Of a DNA stretch of 64,000 nucleotides, positions 36,410 to 48,640 are shown piece after piece. The notes under the pieces were generated by a model, which saw only the letters and a program-made list of their open reading frames with translations, was not told where the DNA came from and did no database searches. Source of the stretch: Quercus robur (taxonomy: Eukaryota; Streptophyta; Magnoliopsida; Fagales; Fagaceae); assembly GCF_932294415.1 (NCBI RefSeq), contig NC_065544.1:18327351-18391350 (forward strand). Reading direction: 5' to 3'. The position numbers were made by a program, and so were the translations under genes. How positions within the stretch are numbered: position 1 is the first letter of the stretch; each line of letters opens with the position of its first letter.

Positions 36410-37088
36410 ATGGAGAATCAGGCAGTTCATGTGAATATCGTCAGGGAAGAAGATGAAGAAGATTTTTGTAGTTGTTGTGAAGATGAGGAAGTGTGGAATG
36501 AGACAGAAGAATTGGTGAAGGAAGAGTCAAAAGAAGATCTTGATGAATTTTCAGTTAAGATGTTCTTCAAGGGCATCTCAATATCTGATGTTGAGGACTC
36601 TGGTTCTGGGATTTCTGGAATTGGAGTGGTCATGGAAAGATCAGCCAATGTTCCTGTTATTCAGGTGCAGAAAAAGCTTGATCTTTATGTTGAGGAATCT
36701 GTGGCTGAATACTTAGCTCTAATGGATGGTCTGGTGGAGGCTGCCCAAAATAACATCAGGAGGGTATATGCTTTTACCGATTCCGAGTTGTTGTTTGACC
36801 AGGTGAGTCATTCATTCATTCTGAAATTGGCATTGCTCTTCTAAAATTCTTAAAAATTTCTCAATCTCAGATGATAAGGTTTGCATAATCAAATTTGAAA
36901 ATCGTTGCCATTGTTGATATAAGTTTTGCATGAGGTTTTAGAAATTGGCATTGTTATATGAGTATATTGCCATTGTTTTATCATTTTATAGTTTGTCATT
37001 CTTCAGAATTTCTTGATGCAAAACATAGAATTTTATTATTTTCTTTTTCAGTTTTGTTGCTTTTTTAATTTCTATACTCTGAAATTTA

Positions 37089-37119
<31 letters not shown>

Positions 37120-40100
37120 TTTAATTAATTCTGGTTTACTTTCATTTGTTATAAGGGGGTTTGTTTCTTTCTTTGGAGGGACAATTTTACGGGTTCATTA
37201 CGAAATGCAATTTCAGCATTATGTATTCCACTTAAGAAAAATGAGACCAGTTTATATTTTTCATGCGTCTATAACTTTCCTCTAATGATGAATTGCCTTG
37301 GCAAAGTTGTTCCTTTGGGTTGTAACTTGTAACTCCTATGCTTCTTGGGGCAGAAGAATAGTGGATAATCTTGTAAACACGGTTCTAAATGAATCTCAGC
37401 ATTAGCTCTTACTTAAAAGACAATATAAGAAGGAATTTGGGATTTGGTGACAAGGGATGGCAGGGAAATTATCGAAGTTTTCTTCTGGCTTAATAATTGA
37501 ATCAGTTGTTGTCATTGACATTGAACTGGACAATTATTTTTTAGTGAAAAAATGGTGCAAAAATGAACCTTTAGAACCAAGTATGAAGAGAAATAATCAC
37601 AATTATCTCTTTCTGGATTTACTTGAACCCATGAATTATGAACCTGTCATTAACATCATTGTTAAGCATGAGCTTCTTTGATTTGGTCTGGATATGAAGT
37701 TGGTAGTATTTATTAATCTAAAAAAATTAATAAACAATGGATTTTCTATCAATCCATAGTTGCATGAGGTATGTATTCTCCGGACAAACAAAGATAGCAG
37801 TACAGCTTGCTCATAAATGGTTAAACTGGCACTAAACTTGATCTTTTCTAATTTGGAATAAATAAGATCATATGTCACATGGAGCCTACTAAATTAATAC
37901 CAATGGTTGTCTCTAATGGAAGGACAATTTTGAGACAAGAGGTAGAGAGTGGACATTGATAAGATTGAAAATTTAGGGAGGAGATGTAAAGTCTGAAAAC
38001 TCCAAAGTTTTGGTTTGCTAGATAATTTATCTGTTTCTGGAATAAAAGATGGTGTCATGTCATTGCTTATGGGGAATTTCTTGATTTTACCTTACATGGA
38101 TTTAATTGCAATAATGCATTTTTCAGCATGATTGTTATTGCATGTGATTGATAGCTAACAACACAAATAATGTATATATATATATACTTTTTTTTTTTGA
38201 GTTTTTAAATGTGATTTGGTGATGTGGTGTGAATCTCTTACAGTTATCACATGAGGAAAAGCTTGAGATCCCGCTTCTGATGGCACTTAGGGAAAGGATT
38301 CTAGAACATGCCAGTAATCTTGAAGCTTTTGATTTGAAACTTGTTCCCAGTATTGATCTTGAGCAGCCTTTGCAATTAGCCCAAGTTGCAATTGGGGTTG
38401 TTTCTTTTCCTTCCCAGGGTGATAAATCACTTGAAAACTGTTTTATCTGTCGTGATGACAAGAAATCGCTGATGATGATTACTATGAAATGTTCTCACAA
38501 GTTCTGCTCGAATTGTATGAGAACCTATGTTGATGGGAAAGTGCAGTCCTCTCAAGTCCCAATAAAATGCCCTCAGATGGGATGCAAATATTACATCTCT
38601 ACCTCTGAGTGCAGATCCTTTCTTCCAGTCACTTCCTTTGAATCTTTAGAGAGAGCACTTGCTGAAGCAAATGTTCTCCATTCAGATAGAATCTACTGCC
38701 CATATTCAAATTGTTCTGTCCTGCTTGATCCTCGTGAATGTTTGTCAACTAGAGCAAGTTCATCTAGTCAATCAGATAATAGCCGTGTCGACTGCCCAGT
38801 TTGCCATAGGCTTATCTGCGTGGTATGTGGTGTTCCTTGGCATTCTTCGATGAGATGTGAAGACTACCAAAACCTCCCATTGGAAGAGAGAGATGCTGCA
38901 GACATTACCTTGCATCGCTTGGCACAAAATCAAAGGTGGAAACGATGTCAGCAGTGCCGTAGAATGATTGAGCTTACTCAAGGTTGCTACCACATGACCT
39001 GCCGGTATGGGACTTTCTTTCTTCTTTCTTCTGAGATTCTTATTTTAGAGAAGTTCATTTATTGAATGATGTAAAGCTGATCAGACCATGATTTATTCTT
39101 GGAATCTTAGAAACTGATTTTTGATGTAGTAGCAGTGTGTTTTAGATATTGACCTTATGAATTAAATGCATCGGTAGCCTTAGACAAACCTACCTTTATT
39201 GATGACAGAACAAATGATTTATTGCCCAGATCCAACCCAAATAGAAAGTGTTGTGACTACACTTACAAGTTACAGCAACAACAAAGGCCTAGTCCCAAAT
39301 TTTTTGGGGTCAGCTATGGATCCTCTACAGATTAGTTAGGGTCAGCCACATCTATTCTTCTCCTCCATCTTATTCAATCCAGCCATGAAAAACAATATAA
39401 TCATTCTCTCTCACCTACATATCCCTTACCATCATCTTGTACTTGTATAGATTATATTATTATTACTAAAAAGTATCCTAACAAAATCTGAATAGATAAT
39501 AAGTAAAATATTAAGTCAATTTTGAAACTCTCAATGTTCATGCAGTCAAAGCTTTAAGAATAGAATTTTCTTTTTGTGATTATTAAATTTCAGACAATGC
39601 AACAGTTCCTGCAGGGATTTTAAGGTATCCAGTGCAGCTGATCCAAATATCAGTCCAGCCAATTAAAAAATGACAATCAATCTCTCTTGATAATTAAATT
39701 TTTACTCCAGGTTTTTAACATCAGATCTTTTCCACAAATCATGTATAAATTATAGTGTTGGTGTTTCGTTTATAATAGTAAGAGAACCAATGTGCCTCAG
39801 TCCTATTGAGCCCCAATTTGGCATCACACATGCTTAGGAGTATAAATATTGGCCTTAATGATGCTCCACAACCAAGAAAGGAATTGAAAGCTGTGAGAGA
39901 GAGATGCAGATTTTTCTTGATGCGGTGAATCTAACTTCTCAAGTTCTTTTGATGCCCATATTTTTCTTAGCTCTCTGGATAAGTGATTGGATTAGAAAAT
40001 TTAGATACTAATTTTTAAGAAAGTTGATTTCTGCGTACATATTCGCCTTTGTATTTGTTAAGATTAACCTGGATTCATTTTGTTCTCTTTCTGCTGGGAG

Positions 40101-40971
40101 ATGACACCTGGAGTGAACTAAATTTAGATCTTTACTAGTTGAATTTCCTTCCATACTTGGAAGCTTTCTCTTAATTTAACAAATGGAGTAGAATTTTCTG
40201 TTGACTGCATCTTATGATTTGATTAAGATGGGAGTAAGCTGTTGATGATTCAACACTCAAAGCACAGCTGCAACCATAAAGTTCAAAATGTTTATTTCTT
40301 ATAATTATACTCAAAATAACCCAGCCAAACCTTTATGAAAGTGTGAAAGTGTAAACTAAGTATGATGATTTTTTAAGGTAAAGACAATAAGTGTAAAAAC
40401 TAACTATTTTGATTCTGGTACCTTAGGAAAGATTTAGGATTGTTACGTCACTTTGCTGGGTATTCTTTCAATATTTTGTATGCCCAAATGCACTGCATTA
40501 TAGTGCCGAATTATGGATTATATTTATATTCAACTTTGATGGCATGATTTTAAGTTGCCAGAGACAATTTTGTTAACATCTCTCATTTTCAGGTGTGGAC
40601 ATGAGTTCTGTTATTCTTGTGGTGCGGAATATAGTGAAGGCCAACAGACCTGTCAATGTGCCTTTTGGGATGAAGACAACTCTGAAGACTTTACCCACTC
40701 TATGCAAGAATCGGAACAATGGGCATGGGAGACTTTCAATTCGCTCCCTATGATTATGGATGCATACTCGGACCAAGAAAGATCACAGTTGGCATTGATC
40801 CAAAGGTTCCTTGCCGGAGGTTTTAGTCTGAGTGACCATCACCCTTACCAATCCCCACCCCGCTGTACAGACTCCTACGTAGATGCTTTGAAAGATATCC
40901 ATCAGCTTCCTTGGCTTGAGAGGTTTGTTTCTGTGATAAGTGATAACTACTATGAAGACTATATCCAATGA
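36410..40971 (+). CDS. RBR-type E3 ubiquitin ligase with N-terminal RNase H-like region
   Basis: Predicted 510-aa RING-between-RING ligase, which takes ubiquitin from an E2 onto its own RING2 cysteine before passing it to a substrate. Coding exons are 36410-36802, 38244-39004 and 40593-40971, all GT-AG; the second junction splits an Arg codon. Start ATG 36410 is the first in-frame ATG after upstream stops. Residues about 1-50 are acidic (EEDEEDF). Residues about 52-165 look like the RNase H-fold (RVT_3) domain that precedes the RBR in one plant subgroup. RING1 is about 196-244 (CFIC, then KCSHKFCSNCM, then CPQMGC). IBR is about 282-336. RING2 is about 366-394 (CQQC, GCYHMTC, CGHEFCYSC), with C379 in the position of the catalytic cysteine. 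The frame is intact. Intron 1 is 1.4 kb with a (GT)n run; intron 2 is 1.6 kb. Substrate unknown. Confidence 0.95.
37094..37119. repeat. (GT)n microsatellite
   Basis: About 13 GT units within intron 1 of the RBR ligase gene. Confidence 0.9.
39262..39480. mobile_element. SINE/LINE-tail-like repeat in RBR intron 2
   Basis: Contains 'ggcctagtcccaaatt' and 'ttggggtcagctatgga', phrases typical of a widespread plant retroposon (Au-type SINE tail or similar). The rest of the element is degraded. Class uncertain. Confidence 0.4.
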
Positions 40972-41595
40972 AGCAAAGACAGGATTCCTCTTGAAATTAG
41001 GAAATAAGTTGCAGCTTCCCAACAATGCTTAAAGGGAGGGAGAGAGTTTCTCACTCTACTCACTCCAACTTCATTCACAGCCCCATGCAGAAATTGGCTC
41101 TTTTCTTTCTACGTAGTTTTCCTAGTCATTACATACTGGAAAATTGTGATCCTGATGGTCCTTGCATAAAATTGAGAAGAAGAATTTATGCTTGATTTAT
41201 TGCTTTCTTCTCGAAAGAAAAGGAAATAGAATAGAGAACATTTCTTATGTCAGTGAACTGAGAATATTTACTATGTTACTGAATTTAAAAGTAAAGCTAA
41301 TGAAACATATATTTCCATTTTAATGACTGACATCTGTGGTTAGATGAGCAATGTTTTGGTAAATCATTCAAAACTGGTGCTCTTCTATGTTATCTTATAG
41401 GAGTTGCTGAAATTTTCATTGTTGAGCTTCTTATAACCAGTTTTGGACCAAATGGCATCAGATGGGTGTCCCGGTTGTATTTGCTAATCAATTTAGTTTG
41501 GTGGTATGTTCATTTATGTGTGTAGCAATATCATGCTCCGTTTGAAATTGTACATTTTCAAAGTAACAACTTTTAAAAACTTCATATTTGGAATT
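40972..41595. other. RBR gene 3' UTR and downstream sequence
   Basis: Probable 3' UTR beginning directly after the stop. Candidate plant polyadenylation signals (AATAGA at about 41228; 'aatgaa' near 41299) are present but weak. No further gene. Confidence 0.4.
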
Positions 41596-41812
41596 TTTAT
41601 TATGGAGAATATTAACCAGCACCGGCTGGTGCTGGTTAAGTGCAGAAAAGACCCAAAAAAAATGGTCAGAAAAAGTAAAAAATTCTGCATAATACCTGCA
41701 AAACTGAAAAAAAAAATTTGACATGAATAGCAAAAAAAAGACAAGTTGTGTCAGTAAAAAGTAAAAAAATTCTGTGGTTAATGGGCACCGCACGGTGCCC
41801 ATTAACACAACC
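41596..41812. mobile_element. MITE with subterminal palindromes
   Basis: Both ends carry strong hairpins: 'ttaaccagcaccggctggtg' at about 41613 and 'taatgggcaccgcacggtgc' at about 41779. Between them lies A/T-rich sequence with 'aaaaagtaaaaaattctg' near both ends. Non-coding. Confidence 0.55.
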
Positions 41813-43896
41813 TTTTATTATAGGCGTGGCTTTTTCAAACAGCCAATGTTTAGAAAGCCGAAAAAACAAAGGGTGTAACAAAAGTGATGATTATTGTAGT
41901 GCTATTTATGCAAATTTTTGTGGGTGAATCTGGGGATGATATGACTTAGCTTGCATTGCGCCACCATATTCTCGTTATCGAGTCCTATAAACAGGCTATA
42001 GTTACATAACCTGATATACATGTGACTTCAGAAAGAATCATGCATCATTTGATGAAAATCCAGCAATTATTTCTGTGGCTGTAGTGAAGTCTTTTGCGAG
42101 TTACGCCCAACGCTACTACCGGATTCCTAATTGTAGATGCTGATTTGAAGAAATCATGAGACGTGCTTAACAAGTAACAACCCAGAAATTACCAATTACA
42201 AATAACCGGACTGCAAAGTACAAATATTCATTACCCAATTCCTAAATACAATCTTTATTATTAACAAGCTAGTCAAGGGAGCCGGTTGGCTACAATCTAA
42301 ACAGTAATCACAAGCTCGGGGCCTAAGTATAGAATATAGATACTAAATACAGAGGCAAAACATTGGATACCCGATCTACCACCTCCATATTCACATCATA
42401 ATCTTATAGTACCTACCATGTATTTCATTTCAACGGGGTATCCTAGTTCCTAACACCTCCCATTGACTCCCACTCATAGCTTCCTTCAACAAATATATAC
42501 ATAGAGGTCAGGTACTACTTTAAAAGGCTGAATGGTCAGGCATAACTAACCCAAAGAAAACATGCAATTGCATTAGCCTTAAGGAAAAATTGTCACGCAG
42601 GACATTAGCTTTGAAAGTTGAAGCTTTTATCAAAAGGTCACACCTACTCTAACAGACGAAGAAATGGATTCCATTATTCATGAATTATGCTAGGCACACA
42701 AAAATTTTCACCAACTGTTAACATGGAAAATTCTGATTAGAAAATCACTTTCACACTGACAACACTTTTATTTGCACTAATGACAGTATGCCAAAAAAAA
42801 TAGAATCTCCATCCTGTTTTGTGTTAAGAACATAATTGAAAGATTCTTATATAATATAATCAGCAAGAAACACAAAACAATTGAAGCAGAGAGTAGACTC
42901 AAGTACTTTACTCACCCAACTAAAAGGTCATTCAAATAGCTTTTAGTACTAATCATTTCAAGTATGATGTAAACTAATTAGTAAAAGCCTAAAATTAAAG
43001 GCCTGGTTGACTGGTTCAGTCTTATACCTACTAAGTTAGGACTGCATTTATTTTTTATTTTTATGATTTTATCTGCAGTCATGTCATAAACTGCTCTAGT
43101 TAAATTATTCAAGCCCCAATGTTGACATTTAATGGAAGAGTGTGGCTATCGTGACCTCAAATTTGACTAAAAAGCTAAACGAATAAATGCTCATAAGTGA
43201 TGCCTAGTTCAACTATGAGAACAGCCTGATCAGAGCAGCTACAAAGATAAATAGCAAGACACACCATCAAAGTCCACACTCCACATTACCTAAACTTCTG
43301 AGCAGTAAATGTTTTCCACTTCCACTCAAGAAATCTAGGATTATCTAAATGTTCAGTAAAAGCACTATACCATAGAGTATACGCCAAAAGAATCTTTACA
43401 TTTGACTATCAGGAGGAGACCATAATTCCTTAATTATTGTGGAGGAGACAAAGTGGGTGACTGGCTAAACGTTTTCCTAGTTGCACCAACCTTCAAGTAA
43501 AGAAAAAGAAGGAATAAAGAGGAAGAGAAAAGCTCAGAAAGAATTTAGTTTCCTGCTGTTTGAGAAGCTTTACTTGGAGAAGTTCACGATAAAAAGCAGA
43601 GGATCATTGAGATGTAAGCAACCTGGAGATCCCCCATATTCCGATTGTCATTTTCCTGAACTCCTATGATATGATTCTCTCTTACAATAATAATGTCTAA
43701 TCAAATTTAAAATCAATGCATTTGCTTATGTACAAAATATATACTAGACTCTTTGATTCACCAAGTCCTTTATCAATGAAAATGATGGCATAAATGCAAC
43801 ATTACTCATACCATTTGTAATAAGAGATAATTACACATAACAAATGTAATTTAAAAATGCAAAATGAAACGCATAACAATTTATATATGCAAGTTC
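41813..43896. other. Spacer, no gene recognised
   Basis: Moderately AT-rich sequence without supported coding. The open segment at 43481-43669 has no recognisable domain. Downstream non-coding parts of the two flanking convergent genes may extend here. Confidence 0.4.
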
Positions 43897-44415
43897 AGGA
43901 AATTTGCAAAGGCACGATCAGGGAAATTTTGCAACTCTATAAGATTAACTTTGACTTTTATTATGCAAGAACAGAGAAAGATGTATTTCGCTTATGGGGA
44001 CTAATTTGCACGTGCAAGATCTGAGAAATTTTGCAACTTTATAAGATTAACTTTGACTTCATTGGGCAAGAACAGGTAAAGATGACATTTTGCATATGGG
44101 GTCTAAATCTAATTGCATGTGCAAGATCAAGAAATTTTGCGACTTTATAAGATTAACTTTGACCTCCATTGGGCATGAACAGGTAAAGATGACATTTTAC
44201 AAATGGGGGCTAATTTGCATGTGCAAAATCAGGAAATGTTGCAACTTTATAAGATGAACTTTGACTTCCATTTGGCAAAAACAGGTAAAGATGACATTAT
44301 GCATAAGGGGGCTAATTTGCATAATTGCATGTGCAAGATCAGGAAAATTTTGCAACTTTATAAGATGAAGTTTGACTTCCATTTGGCAAGAAAAGGTGAC
44401 AATGACATATTCTAA
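43897..44415. repeat. ~107-bp tandem repeat, about five units
   Basis: Units recur at about 43900, 44009, 44116, 44218 and 44328. Each contains 'gcaagatcaggaaattttgc' (or a variant), 'aactttataagattaacttt' and 'aggtaaagatgacatt'. Period varies from 102 to 110. Non-coding; it lies between the convergent ends of the RBR and O-fucosyltransferase-like genes. Confidence 0.8.
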
Positions 44416-44568
44416 ATGAAAGTTTAGGACAAAGATGAATGTAAGTAACTTAAGAATCAAATCCATCAAGAGTAAAAGTTGGATCCTCAGCAGAATAGAC
44501 TGCCTCTGAACGTCAAATTAACTATGAAAATGAAGGTTCTAAAATGGAAATTAGAAGAAAAAAAAAGT

Positions 44569-44593
44569 GGGGGGGGGGGGGGGGGGGGGGGGG
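44569..44593 (+). repeat. Poly-G tract (25 G)
   Basis: Uninterrupted run of 25 G followed by AGGGGAG. Such a run can form a G-quadruplex. Length should be treated as uncertain because homopolymers are error-prone in assemblies. Confidence 0.85.
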
Positions 44594-45227
44594 AGGGGAG
44601 AGAAAGGAAATCTTGTGTTTGAATTCTCGGAAGATCAGCAAACTGAGACAGACCTAGCATACCAGTGCCACTCAATTCAAATTTTCTTTTCATTTCCCTC
44701 AGACTCACAGTATTGCCCACAAACAGAGAAATAGTTAGGACGTTTGTTCTCTAAATAGCGGCCTGCAAAAAATTTAAGGCTCCCCAAGATCATTATAATT
44801 ACTGGGATCCAACTTTTCCAAAAAGCACAACATATTTACCTTCAACAACATAGAAAATCCAACAAGTAATGTGAAATCTGAAGGGATCTCTATTACTGAA
44901 TGATAAATGTATAAGTGATTACATTAGTGTGCTGTAGGAAAATCTACAAAAGATGTAGCCACTGAGTTGAAGAAAAAAAAAAGCAATACACAAAATTACA
45001 TAAAGGCAAAATGTACCAATTCAGTATCAAACTGCTATCTGGACATTATCTATCACTGATTTTGTCTACAAAAAATAAATAAATAAAAATCCCTGTTAAC
45101 TTGTAACTATACCAACCAATTCTGCCAGTGTATGACAGTGTAACTATCTATATATTTCAAAAAGGAAAGCAACCTCAATAACTCCATCAAATGGGAAAGA
45201 TTGCAGCAGAATCACCTACCATGACCA

Positions 45228-46577
45228 TCAACAAGAGATGTCATTAGAGCCATAGCTAATAGCTTGAAGGCTTGAATCTGACATATTTGTCATCCAGCTT
45301 CGAGGGCCCTTCGATTCCCCTAATATGTTATACGCATATGATGGCCACCTTACATGCATCCCGCACGAGCTTGTGACGCCCATTTTGATCATCTTCTGTG
45401 TTCTCTCAAGAGCTATGAGACTTGAAAATGTAGAAAAGCTGTTGCCAACAAAGACATCAGCCCTTAAACACACTTCATAATCAATTGCTGATTGAATGAG
45501 ATAGGGATACTTCTTGTAAATTCCATCAACACCCAATTTCTTCTTCTCCAAAGGAAGCAAGCCTTCCTTCCAACCATTCAATATAGAAGAATCTTCAAGA
45601 AGACTATCAGCCACAGCAAGGTAAACTACAGTTGGAGTCTTCAGGCCCACAACGTTCCCCACTCTTTCAATAATCTCCTCCTTGCTGCTACAAATTTGGC
45701 TTATGTTTAATCTCTGCTCTAAGTTCTTACAGTGAATCATCCAATCTATCTCTATCCTCATATGGACAGCTACATAAGGCACTAGCCGCAATGTAGACCC
45801 CTCAGAATTAGCCCCATCTTGTACAGGCTCGGTATTGCTTCTCAACTCCAGTACTTTCTCTCTAATCTTTGTTACAACTTTATCTGCTTCTTTGGTAATC
45901 TCATCCACCAAAACTAAGCACTCAAAGACCTTGGCATAGTCCTTAACAGGCCAATGATCATGCCACAAAAAGGGGTTCTTCCCAACTATGCGTATCACCT
46001 CATATCCATCAATAGGGTCCTCTGTATGCTGTCTCAACTGATCTAAATCTCTCTCAATTGTCCACTTCCTTCCACTTCCTTTATGAAGCTCAAACACTCC
46101 GGTCTGATTCAAAAGATCCGAGCATCGACCCAATCGGACAAATCCAGCGCATAGTGAATTGAACTTGTCAAATTGGAACACTTTATCCAAGGAAATTGGT
46201 TTCAAGAGATCAACTTCTTTGTAAAACAAGGAAGCACTTAAGCTAGGCATCAAAAGAGTTCGGTTCAGCATTCTAGCAGTTAGACAAGCTCTTGCAAATG
46301 CAATCTTTTGATTGTTTAAACCCCATACAATCTGAGGAACCTCCAAGAACTTATCTTTTCGAATTCCCAAGTCAGAATTCACTGATAAAGAGCGGTTGTG
46401 GAGTAAGACCAAGCTTTTCTGCTCAATTCCACCAGAGCCAGAGAATGTAATAGTAGGAAGCAGAGCAGCTCTAATAACCAGAGAAACCACAACCAAAATA
46501 ACACATTTGCATGCTATTGAATTCAAATGCCGGCCACAGAATTTGGATTGCTTACAATTAGACGATGATATGTCCAT
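45228..46577 (-). CDS. Plant O-fucosyltransferase-like protein (GT106/GT65-type)
   Basis: 449-aa type II membrane protein in one coding exon, ATG at 46575-46577. A short cytosolic N-terminus is followed by one hydrophobic anchor (about 23-43, VILVVVSLVIRAALL), as in Golgi glycosyltransferases. The plant O-FucT signature is visible: VWGLNNQKIAFARACLTARM (84-103), which matches the donor-binding GG-N-Q-R region. HMRIEIDW (272-279) lies at the place of the HLR-E-D motif, and DVFVGNSFSTFSSLI (374-388) is in the C-terminal nucleotide-sugar region. Four N-glycosylation sequons include NRSL and NQTG. In the HLR-like motif Leu is replaced by Met. It resembles the Arabidopsis O-fucosyltransferase 23 type as I recall it; activity in that clade is not proven. 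Likely Golgi. Confidence 0.9.
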   Translation of the reverse strand: MDISSSNCKQSKFCGRHLNSIACKCVILVVVSLVIRAALLPTITFSGSGGIEQKSLVLLHNRSLSVNSDLGIRKDKFLEVPQIVWGLNNQKIAFARACLTARMLNRTLLMPSLSASLFYKEVDLLKPISLDKVFQFDKFNSLCAGFVRLGRCSDLLNQTGVFELHKGSGRKWTIERDLDQLRQHTEDPIDGYEVIRIVGKNPFLWHDHWPVKDYAKVFECLVLVDEITKEADKVVTKIREKVLELRSNTEPVQDGANSEGSTLRLVPYVAVHMRIEIDWMIHCKNLEQRLNISQICSSKEEIIERVGNVVGLKTPTVVYLAVADSLLEDSSILNGWKEGLLPLEKKKLGVDGIYKKYPYLIQSAIDYEVCLRADVFVGNSFSTFSSLIALERTQKMIKMGVTSSCGMHVRWPSYAYNILGESKGPRSWMTNMSDSSLQAISYGSNDISC

Positions 46578-46692
46578 TTAAGATTCACTTGTAAATACTC
46601 AATCCTATGAGTTCAAGTCCAACACAACCAACTTGAACGCCACAAGAAATCCACATCAATCCAGAGAAAAGTTGCACACAATCGGCCTAACC

Positions 46693-47144
46693 CTGAAAAT
46701 TAACAGAACCATAAATCAATAAAAAGATCCAAAGAAAAAAAAGGGGTTGATCTAGAACAGGACTAGGGATGAAAAAATTGACAGGCTTTGCATTGCACCT
46801 TAATTCAAATGGGAAATGAAATGGGTGAAAGAAGCAAAAGGCATCCAAACCCAGATGCCAAACTCAAGGCAGAAAGCGCCAAGAGATTCCCACGTGATAC
46901 TCTCATCAAACTGCGTTCAGGTAAAGCACCATCAAAAGATTCAAAACCATCTTTTTTCAAAACACCAGAATTCACAAGAAAACAACAACAAAGTACTAGA
47001 AAGAGAAAGTAACGCGTGCAATGCCAAAGAACTTCGAGGTGTCACGAGAGACAGAGAGTCTGGGTGTGTGTGTGTGTGTTGTTGTGTCTGTGTTTGTTTC
47101 CAATGAAAAAAAACCAAAAACTGCAACAACAAAAAAAATCTCAC
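46693..47144 (-). other. Candidate 5' UTR intron of O-FucT-like gene
   Basis: On the minus strand a donor AAAAG|GTGAGA at 47144 and an acceptor TTAATTTTCAG ending at 46693 bracket 452 bases upstream of the start codon. The region further upstream (about 47540-47600) is CT-rich on the minus strand, as is common for plant leaders. Inferred only. Confidence 0.45.
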
Positions 47145-48009
47145 CTTTTAAGAACGCAATACCTTCTGAACCCAAATTAGCTTATGAGAAAAAGGAATCT
47201 GAATTTTTTTCCGAACTCTGAGCCAAAACTCAGAGACTCAAAAAGAGAGAGAAAGAAAAAGACAAAAGAAAAATAATCATGCATGAAGAAAAGGAATCCA
47301 CAAAGGCCTGGATTCACGCAAACCTCCAAAACCAACCAGCCAAACCCATCAATGTCAAACAAAAAAATCAAAACCAATATGATAAAGACTTTAAATAACA
47401 ACCCAAAAAAATCAAAATTAAATCTCCTTTTTTTTTTCTTTTTTTAAGTAAAACCCGAAAAGAAATATTGGGATGACGAAGACTAAAGATAATTATACAG
47501 AAGAGGAAATAAAAAGAAAAGTAGAGGGGAAGTGAAAAGGAGTCAGAAGAAATGAGGGATATGTACAGATGAGAGAGAAAGCAGAGAGAGATTGAAGGGT
47601 AATTGTCTAATCAGGGTGAGGCAAAAGGACATATTGAGATTTCATTCACAGTCACACCAGAGGAATACCTGTACTAGTCAGTCCCACAAAACTTGACAAA
47701 AAGCCAAAGTTGGACGGGAACCGTGAGCTCCTAATTATGAGTTTTTTTAAAACAAAGCAACTACTCCTATAAAGTATTGTATTGTATTGTATGCCTAAAA
47801 AGGTGGCTCTGACAGTTGGTACTCACTTGGCCACTTGATGCAGGTGAGCCTGGCCCTTTTGAGCTGTTTTTTTTTTTTTTTTTTTTGGAGAAAGCCCTTT
47901 TGAGCTGTTGAAATAGGCACTAGTTACATTTCTCACTAAAATATATTATAATATAATATAATATATGGTCCTTCTTTTGCCTACAATTTGATGTTCATAA
48001 GTATATCTA
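47145..48009. other. Upstream leader/promoter region of O-FucT-like gene
   Basis: Probable first UTR exon and promoter for the minus-strand gene; no TATA box could be assigned confidently. Nothing else recognised apart from a T run near 47870-47886. Confidence 0.35.
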
Positions 48010-48320
48010 TAGGTTTCGTTTGGATTAAATTTATTGTTACTGAAACTGAAAATTGAAAACTGAAAATACTGTAATAAAATAATTTTTAAATGTGTGAATA
48101 GTACCGTGGGATCCATTTTTAATATTTTTTTAATGTATGAACAGTGTTGCTACAGTGATAAACAGTTCGTGAACAGTGATGGAACAGTGCGTAAACAGTA
48201 AAATTTGTCTCATGAACAGTAAATTTTGCTCCCTTAAACGCGTGAAAGCAAAAAAAAAAAAGAAAAAAGAAGCAAAACGTGACGCGGGATTCTGCGGAAA
48301 CGCTGAATCCAAACGCTCAC
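48010..48320. mobile_element. MITE-like element
   Basis: Ends 'ggtttcgtttggatt' (48011) and, inverted, 'gctgaatccaaacgctcac' (about 48301-48320). Inside are several copies of 'gaacagt'. Boundaries approximate; no target duplication resolved. Confidence 0.5.
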
Positions 48321-48489
48321 ATAATTTTCGATCCACACGTTTTCTTAATTCTCAATTCTCAAGGAAGCTGTTGTTGCTGTTTGTTTGTTTGTTTGGTTTT
48401 TTTTTTTTTTTTTTTTTTTTTAAGCAAGGAAGTAAAAATTGTTGTTAAATTATTAACGAGAAAGCTAATGAATGCTCTTAGGATAGGAA

Positions 48490-48640
48490 AATTATTAAGT
48501 ACTTTTAGAGTATCATAAATGCATAGTCTCCCCTCTCACTTGAATAGTAGATCCCATCATAAATTTAATTAGTGGGACCTACCATTCATGTGAGAGGAGG
48601 GAGTATACATTTATGGTACTTTGGGAGTATACAATTTTTT
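48490..48640. mobile_element. Palindromic MITE
   Basis: Left half 'gtatcataaatgcatagtct' with 'cccctctcacttgaatag' pairs in reverse with 'cattcatgtgagaggaggg' and 'agtatacatttatggtac'. Roughly 150 bp, non-coding. Confidence 0.6.

Noticed and set aside
37457-37681. 74-codon frame in RBR intron 1 as a nested gene
   Set aside because: No domain, no supporting signals, and normal length for chance in this intron.
48130-48448. Overlapping frames around 48.1-48.4 kb as genes
   Set aside because: They read through poly-A/T runs and a MITE-like element; composition is low-complexity.
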